32,998 bases of DNA from Clostridiales bacterium (GCA_030446305.1 JASUSA010000041.1:1-32998); one strand, 5' to 3'; counted from the stretch's first letter, positions 17,699 through 24,779 are shown. The notes: generated from the letters alone by a model not told the origin. Made by a program: numbers and translations.

Positions 17699-17768
17699 GT
17701 GTTGCCTCCTTTTTCAGTCGTCGCATTGCCTCAATGCGTTCGTCTCTGCTCAGTCGTTTAATCGTCAT
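17634..17768 (-). CDS. doubtful 44-codon ORF overlapping the start of tyrA
   Basis: ATG 17768, with AAGGG 8 nt upstream, opens a basic peptide beginning MTIKRLSRDERIEAMRRLKK that ends inside tyrA in another frame. It contains the tyrA RBS, so it could act as a translational coupler, or be the displaced N-terminus of tyrA. It resembles no family I know. Real status unclear. Confidence 0.2.
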   Translation of the reverse strand: MTIKRLSRDERIEAMRRLKKEATHWGINFCNRTRANWRINRQSR

Positions 17769-17870
17769 GAACTGAGCCCTTGTGATGGTTTACTTATTTA
17801 TGATCATTATGATAATGATGGCGGGATGATAGGATAATAACGGCATCATATCCCATTATTAACAGAAGCC

Positions 17871-18758
17871 TTAGCCAACCGTTTTGCCCATTATTTTGGC
17901 AAGCTGTGTTACTTTTTCCATAACAGCATTAAACTGAACAGGTGTTAAGGATTGTTTACCGTCAGAAAGCGCTGTTTCAGGATTATTGTGCACCTCGATC
18001 ATCAAACCATCTGCACCTGCTGCAACAGCTGCCAGCGCCATGGATTCAACATAGCGTGAATCGCCGGTAGCGTGAGATGGATCAATGATAATCGGCAAAT
18101 GTGAGTAACGTTTAATAACGGGAATCGCACTTAGGTCTAACGTGTTGCGCGTGTACTTTTCAAAGGTTCGAATGCCGCGTTCGCAGAGAATAACCTGATC
18201 ATTTCCCTCTGATAAAATGTACTCTGCCGCCATGAGGAATTCTTCAATGGTAGCCGACATGCCGCGTTTGAGTAATACTGGCTTTCTGAGCTGCCCTGCC
18301 GCTTTTAAGAGATCAAAGTTTTGCATGTTTCTTGCGCCGATTTGAATAATATCAATATCATCTGCATGATCTTCCAGTGTCTTAACAGCCATCACTTCAG
18401 TGACAATCGGCAAGCCCGTCGCTTTCTTGGCGGCCCTGAGCAATGCCAGCCCTTCTGAACGAAGTCCCTGGAAGTCATAAGGTGAAGTTCTCGGTTTGAA
18501 TGCACCACCTCTTAGGAAGTTAGCGCCTGATAATTCAATTGCCTTTGCGACATCGACAATTTGAGATCTGCTCTCGACAGAACACGGTCCTGCAATAATG
18601 CCAAAGTGACCATTGCCAATGCTTCTGCCGTCAACGGTAACGCAAGTGTCTTCCGCTTTAAATGCCCTGTTTGTCATTTTGAAAGGTTCTTTAATCCGCT
18701 TAATGATTTCGATCACTTCTTGATCTTCTTTCCAGTTCATGTTCATTGCTACAGCCAT
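17871..18758 (-). CDS. aroF: 3-deoxy-7-phosphoheptulonate (DAHP) synthase, AroF/AroG_Bs type
   Basis: A 295-residue type I-beta DAHP synthase that condenses phosphoenolpyruvate with erythrose-4-phosphate, the first shikimate step. Motifs: [67 protein letters not shown] and [17 protein letters not shown]. The family's N-terminal ferredoxin-like regulatory domain is nearly absent: only a helix and the link [14 protein letters not shown] remain before the barrel, and there is no fused chorismate mutase. So this form may lack that allosteric site. GAGGAGG lies 5 nt before ATG 18758. First structural gene of the operon, directly behind the attenuator. 172 nt without an assured gene separate it from tyrA; these contain an AT-rich inverted repeat near 17800-17820. 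Confidence 0.95.
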   Translation of the reverse strand: MAVAMNMNWKEDQEVIEIIKRIKEPFKMTNRAFKAEDTCVTVDGRSIGNGHFGIIAGPCSVESRSQIVDVAKAIELSGANFLRGGAFKPRTSPYDFQGLRSEGLALLRAAKKATGLPIVTEVMAVKTLEDHADDIDIIQIGARNMQNFDLLKAAGQLRKPVLLKRGMSATIEEFLMAAEYILSEGNDQVILCERGIRTFEKYTRNTLDLSAIPVIKRYSHLPIIIDPSHATGDSRYVESMALAAVAAGADGLMIEVHNNPETALSDGKQSLTPVQFNAVMEKVTQLAKIMGKTVG

Positions 18759-18801
18759 TTTATCCTCCTCTTGTCAGACAATTAGCAGGCCATTTAAGTA
18801 T

Positions 18802-18829
18802 TAAAAAAGAGACCCACTAATGAGTCTCT
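18802..18829 (-). terminator. intrinsic terminator acting as the aro attenuator
   Basis: The minus-strand RNA forms AGAGACUCA / UGGGUCUCU (nine pairs including one G-U) with a UUAG loop, followed directly by a run of U. It sits between the aromatic leader peptide and the aroF RBS. The segment 18815-18824 can instead pair over 10 bp (three G-U) with 18885-18894 inside the leader-peptide frame, which would break the terminator. A further AT-rich hairpin (18831-18836 with 18845-18850) lies between. Confidence 0.85.
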
Positions 18830-18857
18830 ACTTTAACCATCTTCTTAAAGTGTGTCG

Positions 18858-19007
18858 TTAACCTATCGAAAGGCAACTTAATTGCTCATCAGCATTTTTC
18901 AACCCTATTCTTTTGCAAAACAAATAGCCAGCGCTAAAATAAAAATAGCTCCAGCTAAAATAAAAGAAATAGTTGTTGTTCGCCAATACGTTAAGTTTAC
19001 CAGACAT
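18858..19007 (-). CDS. aromatic amino acid leader peptide of the aro operon (attenuator)
   Basis: A 49-codon frame, too short for routine gene calling, starts at ATG 19007 about 42 nt after the predicted transcription start, with AGG 8 nt upstream. Residues 13-24 read YFFYFSWSYFYF: ten aromatic residues in twelve. Overall it has six Phe, five Tyr and one Trp. Such clustering just before an intrinsic terminator and a DAHP synthase gene is the hallmark of ribosome-mediated transcription attenuation: ribosomes starved for charged tRNA-Phe, Tyr or Trp stall in the run and leave the antiterminator (18885-18894 with 18815-18824) free to form. The peptide stops at TAA 18858-18860, 29 nt before the terminator stem. 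The peptide itself needs no function. The pairing is by eye and unfolded by program. Confidence 0.85.
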   Translation of the reverse strand: MSGKLNVLANNNYFFYFSWSYFYFSAGYLFCKRIGLKNADEQLSCLSIG

Positions 19008-19055
19008 AATTGTTACCTATCCTTAATGAATGAATAATTACTTGATTTGTGAATG

Positions 19056-19083
19056 ATTATACCATGCTACAGCCGCGTGTCAA
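19056..19083 (-). promoter_or_regulatory. consensus sigma-A promoter of the aro operon
   Basis: On the minus strand a perfect TTGACA (19078-19083) and perfect TATAAT (19056-19061) are 16 bp apart, with an extended -10 TG (TGGTATAAT). Transcription should start near 19049, giving a leader of about 290 nt before aroF. Confidence 0.92.
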
Positions 19084-19088
19084 CCCTT

Positions 19089-19150
19089 ATTCAAAAATTT
19101 ACACGGAATTTGTTATTATTCAATTTTTTTAATAGGTGAAATTTTTGAAT
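19089..19150. repeat. 12-bp perfect inverted repeat just upstream of the aro promoter
   Basis: ATTCAAAAATTT at 19089-19100 is repeated in inverse orientation at 19139-19150, 38 bp apart. The near arm ends 5 bp before the -35. It may be a regulator site, an AT-rich upstream element, or a poor terminator for the HAD gene that ends at 19166; no clear T-run terminator for that gene is otherwise visible. Confidence 0.4.
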
Positions 19151-19165
19151 ACTTTCAAGGCCCTG

Positions 19166-19969
19166 TTAGAGTGCAAATATGTGCTGGAGAGATCTCGCTA
19201 CGGCATCATCATGGTTTTTGCCAATAACTTTAAGATGCGGCAGCTGTGATTTCAGTTGTTCATCCGCATTGCCCATAATATGCCCCACGCCCACAAAATC
19301 AAGCATTTCTAAATCATTTAGCCCATCGCCAAACCCTATGCATGCTTCCGGTTCAATATTCAGCCCCGTTAGCAAGCTGCTGAGTGCCGTTCCCTTATTG
19401 GTCCCCTTTGCCATGACTTCAAGCACGACGGGCAGCGAAAACGTCACGTCGACGACATCACTGTAGTTTTGCTTAATTGTCTCATAAACAGGTTTTAATG
19501 CGTCGGGATCTTCACTTGTAAAAAATACTTTATTCGTATCAAAATGCATACGATCTTCAAACTGACAAAGTGTATAACGAAAAGCGCCATCTTCGTAATA
19601 ATCGTCAAAAAGATGACTTTCACGTTCCATCAGCCATAAATCATCCTGGTAGATGTTTTTATAGACGATGTCCGGAACGTCAATGGCTAAAATTGATTTT
19701 ACCACTTCTTTTGGAATGGCAGACTGGTAAATCATATCCCCTGAAGGTGCACAGACCGTTGCACCATTGGCTGTAATCATATAGGGCATCACGCCCAGCT
19801 TTTCTTTAATCATCATGACATCTTTGAAATGTCTGCCTGTTGCAATAATAAACAGGATTCCCTGCTTTTCAAGACCTCTGACCACTTCAATGGTTCGTTC
19901 ACTCAATGCGTGGTAACGGTTGAGCAGTGTGCCGTCCAGGTCAGAAACGACCGCTTTGTATTGGTTCAT
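19166..19969 (-). CDS. Cof-type HAD-IIB family sugar-phosphatase-like hydrolase
   Basis: A 267-residue cytoplasmic HAD phosphatase with a C2B cap. Motif I is VVSDLDGTLLNRY with the nucleophile and acid Asp pair, motif II is IIATGR, and motif IV is GFGDGLNDLEML; a Lys of motif III lies in TNKGTAL. Members dephosphorylate sugar phosphates, pyridoxal phosphate or flavin precursors; the substrate cannot be read from sequence. AAGGA is close to ATG 19969. It is monocistronic, ending upstream of the aro promoter. Confidence 0.9.
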   Translation of the reverse strand: MNQYKAVVSDLDGTLLNRYHALSERTIEVVRGLEKQGILFIIATGRHFKDVMMIKEKLGVMPYMITANGATVCAPSGDMIYQSAIPKEVVKSILAIDVPDIVYKNIYQDDLWLMERESHLFDDYYEDGAFRYTLCQFEDRMHFDTNKVFFTSEDPDALKPVYETIKQNYSDVVDVTFSLPVVLEVMAKGTNKGTALSSLLTGLNIEPEACIGFGDGLNDLEMLDFVGVGHIMGNADEQLKSQLPHLKVIGKNHDDAVARSLQHIFAL

Positions 19970-20348
19970 CCTTATTTCCTTTCTTGTCGTTCAAAAACTT
20001 CTTTTTATTAATCTGCCGCAATCAATAGCCGATATGGGTTTTGCTTTTATTAGCCGACATCCATGTTCGATACACACACGCGTATCCGATCTCTATTCGG
20101 CCAAAAGATTGCATTTTCAAATATTACGAATTAAGAAAACTTTATTATAGGCGTTAAACGCCGCATCATTTAAATGATTGATTCTCTATCGTTGTATCCT
20201 TATTATGATTAGTATACACAATTTCCATGAACACGAGTGTATCATTTTTGTTAATTTTGTCTTATACCATCATAAAGTGTATTCAATTAGATCATTGTGT
20301 CCATTGTATAATTTTCAGAATTTTTCGCGAATTTTATCAAAAACCCTA
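19970..20348. other. non-coding divergent region with two adjacent palindromes
   Basis: No gene found. It lies between the HAD gene (minus) and the 47-aa gene (plus). Two palindromes sit side by side: GGCGTTAAACGCC at 20150-20162 and ATCATTTAAATGAT at 20165-20178. On the minus strand TGGTATAAG near 20253-20261 is a candidate extended -10 for the HAD gene, without a good -35. The remainder is AT-rich and unremarkable. Confidence 0.4.
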
Positions 20349-20377
20349 TTGACTTCTATTCAGAGCACTGTTATAAT
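20349..20377 (+). promoter_or_regulatory. strong sigma-A promoter of the 47-aa gene
   Basis: TTGACT (20349-20354) and perfect TATAAT (20372-20377) are exactly 17 bp apart. Transcription should begin near 20384. Confidence 0.88.
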
Positions 20378-20383
20378 ACATCT

Positions 20384-20600
20384 TAATTAACAAAATGACT
20401 CCTCCAATGGAGTGGACACAGCATCAGAATTGGATCACGATGGTGTTGCGTCAGAATAGGATGGGTGGTTCCTTTATCAACCGTTATAATTAGTGATCTC
20501 GCAACGGAACTCGTCTAAATTGTGATAGGACGGGTATTTTTATGCCCATTTATGTATATTTATACACTATGATTGTATAAAGTTTCAAGGAGGTATGACC
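20384..20600 (+). promoter_or_regulatory. long structured 5' leader of the 47-aa gene, possible riboregulator
   Basis: About 217 nt lie between the predicted start of transcription and the ATG. It contains a 12-mer repeat, TCAGAATTGGAT (20424-20435) and TCAGAATAGGAT (20451-20462). A hairpin ACTCC/GGAGT occurs near 20398-20413 and another GGGTAT/ATGCCC near 20532-20547. GATCAC (20433-20438) is complementary to GTGATC (20493-20498), and GTTGCG (20445-20450) to CGCAAC (20500-20505). These two helices cross, so they would form a pseudoknot or be alternatives. It matches no riboswitch class that I recognise. Confidence 0.5.
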
Positions 20601-20744
20601 ATGGAAAATCAAGCGACAACAACGACAACAACAGCACCTGTAAACAGTATGCTCACACTTAGTGAGTACAGCAACCTTATCAAACCTACTGCGAATTATT
20701 TTGGAGCAGGTTTAAATAGCTTAACTTCCTATCTTGATGATTAA
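20601..20744 (+). CDS. orphan 47-residue protein with Thr-rich N-terminus
   Basis: A small gene missed by usual length limits. The product starts MENQATTTTTTAPVNSMLTL, continues SEYSNLIKPTANYFGAGLNS and ends LTSYLDD. No signal peptide, transmembrane helix or cysteine is present; residues 17-47 could be one or two short helices. The case for a real gene is its setting: AAGGAGGT 6-7 nt before ATG, a consensus promoter, a long leader, and a hairpin that begins at the stop codon. These suggest high expression. No neighbour shares its strand nearby, and I recognise no family. A peptide signal, a small regulatory protein or a sporulation or stress protein are all possible. Confidence 0.7.
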   Translation: MENQATTTTTTAPVNSMLTLSEYSNLIKPTANYFGAGLNSLTSYLDD

Positions 20745-20772
20745 GCGCTAAATCCCATCCAATTTAGCGCTT
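20743..20772 (+). terminator. hairpin at the end of the 47-aa gene
   Basis: An 11-bp perfect stem (20743-20753 with 20762-20772) with an 8-nt loop overlaps the TAA stop. The following sequence (ATTCTACCCTTTT) is only moderately T-rich. Confidence 0.65.
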
Positions 20773-20794
20773 ATTCTACCCTTTTAAAGATCAT

Positions 20795-20815
20795 GAAGAA
20801 TGGTCTTCTCTTTTT
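20795..20815 (+). terminator. second, T-tailed hairpin behind the 47-aa gene
   Basis: GAAGA (20795-20799) pairs with TCTTC (20804-20808) and is followed by TCTTTTT. A short stem, probably backing up the preceding hairpin. Confidence 0.5.
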
Positions 20816-20830
20816 AAATCAATGTCTCTA

Positions 20831-20868
20831 CATAGATGAAAGGCTGCCAAAACTGGCAGCCTTCTATG
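20831..20868. terminator. strong hairpin between convergent genes
   Basis: A 10-bp stem (20840-20849 with 20854-20863) with an AAAC loop is extended by CATAG/CTATG around a 3-nt bulge. No T-run follows on either strand, so it may protect 3' ends or act as a weak two-way terminator for the 47-aa gene and hcp. Confidence 0.5.
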
Positions 20869-21001
20869 ATTCTCACTATTTACTGTGAACACCGGGCACT
20901 TCTGTCATATGCGTATAGCGGGAACAGCGGCCTGCGTTTTTTCCCGTTCAGCGCAGGTTAATCGTGCACTTATTGGATCCATGCGCTGTTGAACGGGCAG
21001 T

Positions 21002-22651
21002 TTAACCAATAAACTGAACGATATCCGTCTGCACATCTGTAATACCATTGATACCAAAGCTTTCGACGAGTACCTTCGCGACATTTGGCGACAGGAATGC
21101 AGGCAGTGTTGGCCCAAGTTTAATATTTTTGACACCTAGATAGAGCAGTGCCAGCAGCACGATTACTGCTTTTTGCTCGTACCATGCAATATTATATGAA
21201 ATTGGCAGCTCGTTGATGTCGTTGAGTTCAAAGACTTCTTTCAGCTTGAGCGCAATCACTGCCAACGAGTATGAATCGTTACACTGACCTGCGTCAAGTA
21301 CGCGCGGAATGCCGCCGATATCACCTAAATTCAACTTGTTATAACGGTATTTTGCACAGCCTGCCGTCAGAATAACCGTATCTTTTGGCAGCGATTCTGC
21401 AAATGCCGTATAGTAGTTTCTCGACTTCATGCGACCGTCACAGCCCGCCATAACGAAGAACTGTTTGATTGCGCCGGTTTTAACCGCATCGACCACTTTA
21501 TCAGCAAGTGCGAGTACTTGGTTATGCGCAAAGCCGCCGACAATTTTACCCGTTTCAATCTCCGTAGGCGCCGCACAGCGTTTCGCATGTTCAATGATCT
21601 CAGAAAAGTCTTTAGTCTTGCCGTCTTCCCTATTCGGAATATGCTTAAAGCCTTCAAATCCAGCTGATCCCGTTGTATAAACGCGGTCACTGTAACTCGT
21701 CTTTGGCGGTACGATGCAATTTGTCGTAAAAAGAACCGGGCCATTAAAGGTTTCAAATTCCTCTTTTTGCTGCCACCATGCATTGCCGTAGTTGCCAACA
21801 AAGTGTTTGTATTTCTTAAAAGCTGGATAGTAATGTGCCGGCAGCATTTCGCTGTGTGTATAAACGTCAATGCCCGTTCCCTCTGTTTGCGCCAGCAACT
21901 CTTCCATATCTTTTAAATCGTGACCGGAAATCAAAATGCCCGGATTGCTGCCAACGCCAATATTAACTTCTGTAATTTCCGGATTGCCATAGGCAGTTGT
22001 ATTCGCTTCATCCAAAAGTGCCATGACATCAACGCCAAATTTACCCGTTTCCAATGTTAATGCGATCAAATCGTCAGCCGACAAACTGTCATCCAGTGTC
22101 GCAACCATTGCCTTCTCAATAAAAGCATTGATTTCTGCCTTTTCAAAGCCTTGATTCAATGCATGCTCCGCATAGGCGGCCATGCCTTTGAGCCCATAGG
22201 TTACAAGTTCCCTCAATGAACGCACATCTTCATTTGCCGTTGCCAGTACACCTACTTCTGATGCAGCCGCTTTATCGGCAATTTCCCCTTGCCATGTCGC
22301 CGCGTCATGTGTTGCCATCGGCACCGTGACGCCTGCTTCTGCCAATTTTGATTTTAAATCCTCTCTTAGCGCTCTCGCTCTTTCGATTTTTGCCGTAATT
22401 GCATGCTTATCAAAATTCGCATTGGTTATCGTTGCGAACAAGCCGTCCAACATGATGTATGCCGCATCGCCAATTGGCAATTGATTCGCACGTGCCGCAC
22501 TGCTGAAGATGGCGACGCCTTTTAATGTATAGACCAGTAAATCCTGTAAATTTGCAACTTCGTCGGATTTGCCGCAAACCCCGATTTGCGTACAACCTGT
22601 ACCTTTACTCGCTTCTTGACATTGGAAACAAAACATTTTTTGATCTGCCAT
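21002..22651 (-). CDS. hcp: hydroxylamine reductase / hybrid-cluster protein (class I)
   Basis: A 549-residue Hcp, a cytoplasmic enzyme with a [4Fe-4S] cluster and a hybrid Fe-S-O cluster. It reduces hydroxylamine and, in studied bacteria, nitric oxide, protecting anaerobes from nitrosative stress. The N-terminal cluster motif is Cys8-x2-Cys11-x8-Cys20-x5-Cys26 ([17 protein letters not shown] and on). Hybrid-cluster ligands are seen in [32 protein letters not shown] and [11 protein letters not shown]. The open frame extends 10 codons upstream, but AAAGGGG lies 7 nt before ATG 22651 (MADQKMFCF), the usual family start. Monocistronic. An FNR/HcpR-like site upstream suggests control by nitrosative stress. 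Confidence 0.95.
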   Translation of the reverse strand: MADQKMFCFQCQEASKGTGCTQIGVCGKSDEVANLQDLLVYTLKGVAIFSSAARANQLPIGDAAYIMLDGLFATITNANFDKHAITAKIERARALREDLKSKLAEAGVTVPMATHDAATWQGEIADKAAASEVGVLATANEDVRSLRELVTYGLKGMAAYAEHALNQGFEKAEINAFIEKAMVATLDDSLSADDLIALTLETGKFGVDVMALLDEANTTAYGNPEITEVNIGVGSNPGILISGHDLKDMEELLAQTEGTGIDVYTHSEMLPAHYYPAFKKYKHFVGNYGNAWWQQKEEFETFNGPVLFTTNCIVPPKTSYSDRVYTTGSAGFEGFKHIPNREDGKTKDFSEIIEHAKRCAAPTEIETGKIVGGFAHNQVLALADKVVDAVKTGAIKQFFVMAGCDGRMKSRNYYTAFAESLPKDTVILTAGCAKYRYNKLNLGDIGGIPRVLDAGQCNDSYSLAVIALKLKEVFELNDINELPISYNIAWYEQKAVIVLLALLYLGVKNIKLGPTLPAFLSPNVAKVLVESFGINGITDVQTDIVQFIG

Positions 22652-22736
22652 GATAGATCCCCTTTCGATTTTTGTTTTCACGTGGATGTTTCATATACTT
22701 CGGTTATTTTTTAAATTCAAATTCAATTTCAAATTC

Positions 22737-22779
22737 ATTTTAACGATTTTCAAAGGCAATGTATGTAACCTATGTTACA
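22737..22779 (-). promoter_or_regulatory. hcp promoter with an FNR/HcpR-like operator
   Basis: The palindrome TGTAAC-CTAT-GTTACA occupies 22764-22779. A -10-like TAAAAT (minus strand, 22737-22742) lies 21 bp past it. This puts the palindrome centre about 41.5 bp before the likely start, the class II activator position of CRP/FNR proteins. No good -35 hexamer is present, as expected for an activator-dependent promoter. Confidence 0.65.
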
Positions 22780-22826
22780 AAAAGAAAGACATCTGATCTT
22801 GACGAATGTCAAAGACCAAATGTCTT
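22778..22826 (-). terminator. terminator of the lar operon
   Basis: Outer arms AAGACAT/ATGTCTT (22786-22792 with 22820-22826) and inner arms TTGAC/GTCAA (22799-22803 with 22808-22812) form a long interrupted hairpin, followed on the minus strand by TTTCTTTTT. It lies about 50 nt past the small membrane protein gene. Confidence 0.8.
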
Positions 22827-22876
22827 CACAACATGATTCACATTTCTCTATGCATAAATGATTTAAGTCAATTGTA

Positions 22877-23056
22877 TTATTTGTAAAATCGCCTGTTAAG
22901 ATACAGATATAGCGCGTTGATTAAAATGCCAATAATGATGACCACAAAAAAGCCGCACCAGCCAATCGGCGAAAACAAAGCCAGCATTGCAGCGACCATT
23001 GCCGCTAATCCGAGTATCACGTTGACGAGAAAGAGCGGTATTTCCCTTCGGCTCAT
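22877..23056 (-). CDS. small two-helix membrane protein, unknown function
   Basis: A 59-residue protein with a short basic N-terminus (MSRREIP), two hydrophobic segments at about residues 7-27 and 30-51 separated by SPIGWCG, and a basic end (NRRFYK). ATG 23056 is preferred over the longer frame (23089) because AAGG lies 9 nt upstream and the N-terminus then suits a membrane protein. It is the last gene behind larB, about 65 nt away and before a common terminator, so it is probably cotranscribed with the lar genes. A link to nickel handling would be a guess. Confidence 0.65.
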   Translation of the reverse strand: MSRREIPLFLVNVILGLAAMVAAMLALFSPIGWCGFFVVIIIGILINALYLYLNRRFYK

Positions 23057-23121
23057 TTCCTTATTCCTTCCACAGATAACAGGCATCACTAGGCCTGCTG
23101 TTTCTTAGTCGACTATTGTAT

Positions 23122-23880
23122 TTACAGCTGATTGATTTGTGATGCCGCATAGGCCGCGCCAAACCCATTGTCAATGTTTACAACCGTTATGCCGCTGGCA
23201 CAGCTGTTGAGCATCGTTAGCAGCGCACTTAGACCATTAAAGCTTGCGCCATAGCCAACACTGGTAGGAACGGCGATCACAGGTTTATCGACGAGACCGC
23301 CTAGGACACTTGCCAGTGCACCCTCCATGCCTGCGACGACTATAATGACGCGCGCTTCGCGGATCAGTTCAAGCTTATTAAACAGCCGATGAATGCCGGC
23401 AACGCCCACATCAACAATTTTATCGACGCGATTGCCGAAGCAGAGCGCCGTTTCATAGGCTTCTTCCACCACATTTAAATCCGAAGTACCGGCTGAGACG
23501 ATTGCGATTTTATGCGACGTCTCCTTTTGTATGCCCTGATAGAGCACCAGTGTTCTTCCAAGCGCATTATACCTTGCCGACGGAAAATCATTTAAAACAG
23601 ACTCTGCTGCTTCTTTTGATATGCGCGTGGCCAGTACATTATGTCCTTTTACAGCAAGCGCCTTAAATATCGCCGTCACTTGCGGTGTCGTTTTATGCTC
23701 ACAATAAATGACCTCCGGATAACCAACGCGTTCAGCGCGGTGATGATCCAGCGTGGCAAAACCCATTTCCTGCAAATCCGTTTTGTCTAATTGTGCAATC
23801 ACCTCATCTGTTGTCATTGTACCTGCTTTATATGCTTCCAGCAGTGCATGTTTATTCTCATTCATCCGGCTATCCCCCAT
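23122..23880 (-). CDS. larB: nickel-pincer cofactor biosynthesis protein LarB
   Basis: A 252-residue (247 from the second ATG at 23865) carboxylase/hydrolase. LarB acts first in the nickel-pincer nucleotide pathway, carboxylating the pyridinium ring of nicotinic acid adenine dinucleotide and cleaving off AMP. Its C-terminal AIR-carboxylase-like domain shows IVSAGTSDLNVVEEA, DVGVAGIHR, VVAGMEGALASVLGGLVDKP and AVPTSVGYGASFNG. GGGGGA lies 7 nt before the second ATG, and only a weak site precedes the first, so the start is open. Gene order is larC-larE-larB. Confidence 0.92.
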   Translation of the reverse strand: MGDSRMNENKHALLEAYKAGTMTTDEVIAQLDKTDLQEMGFATLDHHRAERVGYPEVIYCEHKTTPQVTAIFKALAVKGHNVLATRISKEAAESVLNDFPSARYNALGRTLVLYQGIQKETSHKIAIVSAGTSDLNVVEEAYETALCFGNRVDKIVDVGVAGIHRLFNKLELIREARVIIVVAGMEGALASVLGGLVDKPVIAVPTSVGYGASFNGLSALLTMLNSCASGITVVNIDNGFGAAYAASQINQL

Positions 23881-23939
23881 TTGATCTTTCCCTTTATTAA
23901 AGATGCCTCACTTTTCACTGCAATTGATAAAGCAACGCA

Positions 23940-24779
23940 TTATGAATCTTGCTCAGATAACGGTTTCATTTCTGTAAGTGTTTCGTTAAAACTCCCCATG
24001 CGGTAGCCTGCAAGATCCAGTGTCACGTGTTTAAAGCCAAACGCGATAAGCGCTTCATTAACCGCTCTCATGGTCTCCGGCAACAATAGTTTTGGCAGTT
24101 CATTTGAATCCGCTTCAATTCGTGCTAGATCACCGTGCGTTCTCACACGAACAGCGCGAATCCCCTTATCCATCAGATATTTTTCCGATTTTTCAATGCG
24201 TCTTAAGACATCCGTCACCACTTCCGTCTGGTAGGGCAAGCGCGTTAAAAGACACGCATATGGCGGTTTATCCCACGTCGGCAGCTTCAACATTTTAGAA
24301 AGCGTTCTAATTTCCTGCTTTGTCAAGCCCACTGTCAGCATTGGACTTTCAATTGCCAATTCTTTAAGCGCCTTCATGCCGGGGCGATAATCCTTCAAAT
24401 CATCTGCATTCGATCCATCCACAACAGTCCTAAAACCACGCTCGGCCGCACTTTGTTTAATGGCTGCAAACACAGCGGTCTTGCATAAATAGCAGCGGTT
24501 TTCGGGGTTGTTTGCAATGCTTTCCGGGATGGTCAGGGACAAGTGAAAATGCTGAACACCCATGGATGCCGTCAGCACATTGGCTTCATCAATTTCCCAA
24601 GTCGCAATATAGGGTGCTTCAACTGTAATGGCACAGGTTTCGTCACCAAGCGCATCATGTGCCGCTTTGAGCAGAAATGTACTGTCTACACCGCCCGAAA
24701 AGGCGACGGCCACAGGTGCCAATTCCTTCAATTTCATTTTTAGTGCTTCATATTTCTTTATCAGCACATCATCTAACAT
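23940..24779 (-). CDS. larE: ATP-dependent sacrificial sulfur transferase LarE
   Basis: A 279-residue PP-loop enzyme that adenylylates the carboxylates of the LarB product and inserts sulfur. The ATP PP-loop is AFSGGVDST. The later conserved blocks ENRCYLCK, VVDGSNADDLKDYRPGM and YACLLTRLPY are present; the Cys in YACLLTRLP is at the place of the sulfur-donating Cys of the studied Lactiplantibacillus enzyme, by memory of the alignment. GAGG lies 8 nt before ATG 24779 (MLDDVLIKKYEAL), preferred over an ATG nine codons earlier. Confidence 0.92.
   Translation of the reverse strand: MLDDVLIKKYEALKMKLKELAPVAVAFSGGVDSTFLLKAAHDALGDETCAITVEAPYIATWEIDEANVLTASMGVQHFHLSLTIPESIANNPENRCYLCKTAVFAAIKQSAAERGFRTVVDGSNADDLKDYRPGMKALKELAIESPMLTVGLTKQEIRTLSKMLKLPTWDKPPYACLLTRLPYQTEVVTDVLRRIEKSEKYLMDKGIRAVRVRTHGDLARIEADSNELPKLLLPETMRAVNEALIAFGFKHVTLDLAGYRMGSFNETLTEMKPLSEQDS

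Noticed and set aside
18759-19049. T-box riboswitch in front of the aro operon
   Set aside because: No AGGGUGG-type T-box bulge or specifier stem seen; the aromatic-rich leader ORF plus terminator explains the region better.
20178-20390. 70-codon + strand frame before the 47-aa gene
   Set aside because: No RBS, composition typical of AT-rich spacer, and it runs through the strong promoter at 20349-20377.
20384-20600. 6S RNA, tmRNA or a known riboswitch as identity of the leader
   Set aside because: The ends do not pair as in 6S RNA, there is no tRNA-like part, and no class-specific conserved core that I know is present.
20869-21001. Protein-like stretch on the minus strand behind hcp (CSRYTHMTEVPGVHSK) and a 12-bp interrupted inverted repeat with CCCGTT/AACGGG arms
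   Set aside because: No start, RBS or continuous frame supports a gene, and the inverted repeat lacks a T-run; too weak to annotate.
22799-22812. TTGAC-GAAT-GTCAA palindrome resembling the Desulfovibrio-type HcpR site before hcp
   Set aside because: It forms the inner stem of a long hairpin followed by TTTCTTTTT on the minus strand, so a terminator explains it; it is also too far upstream for direct class II activation.
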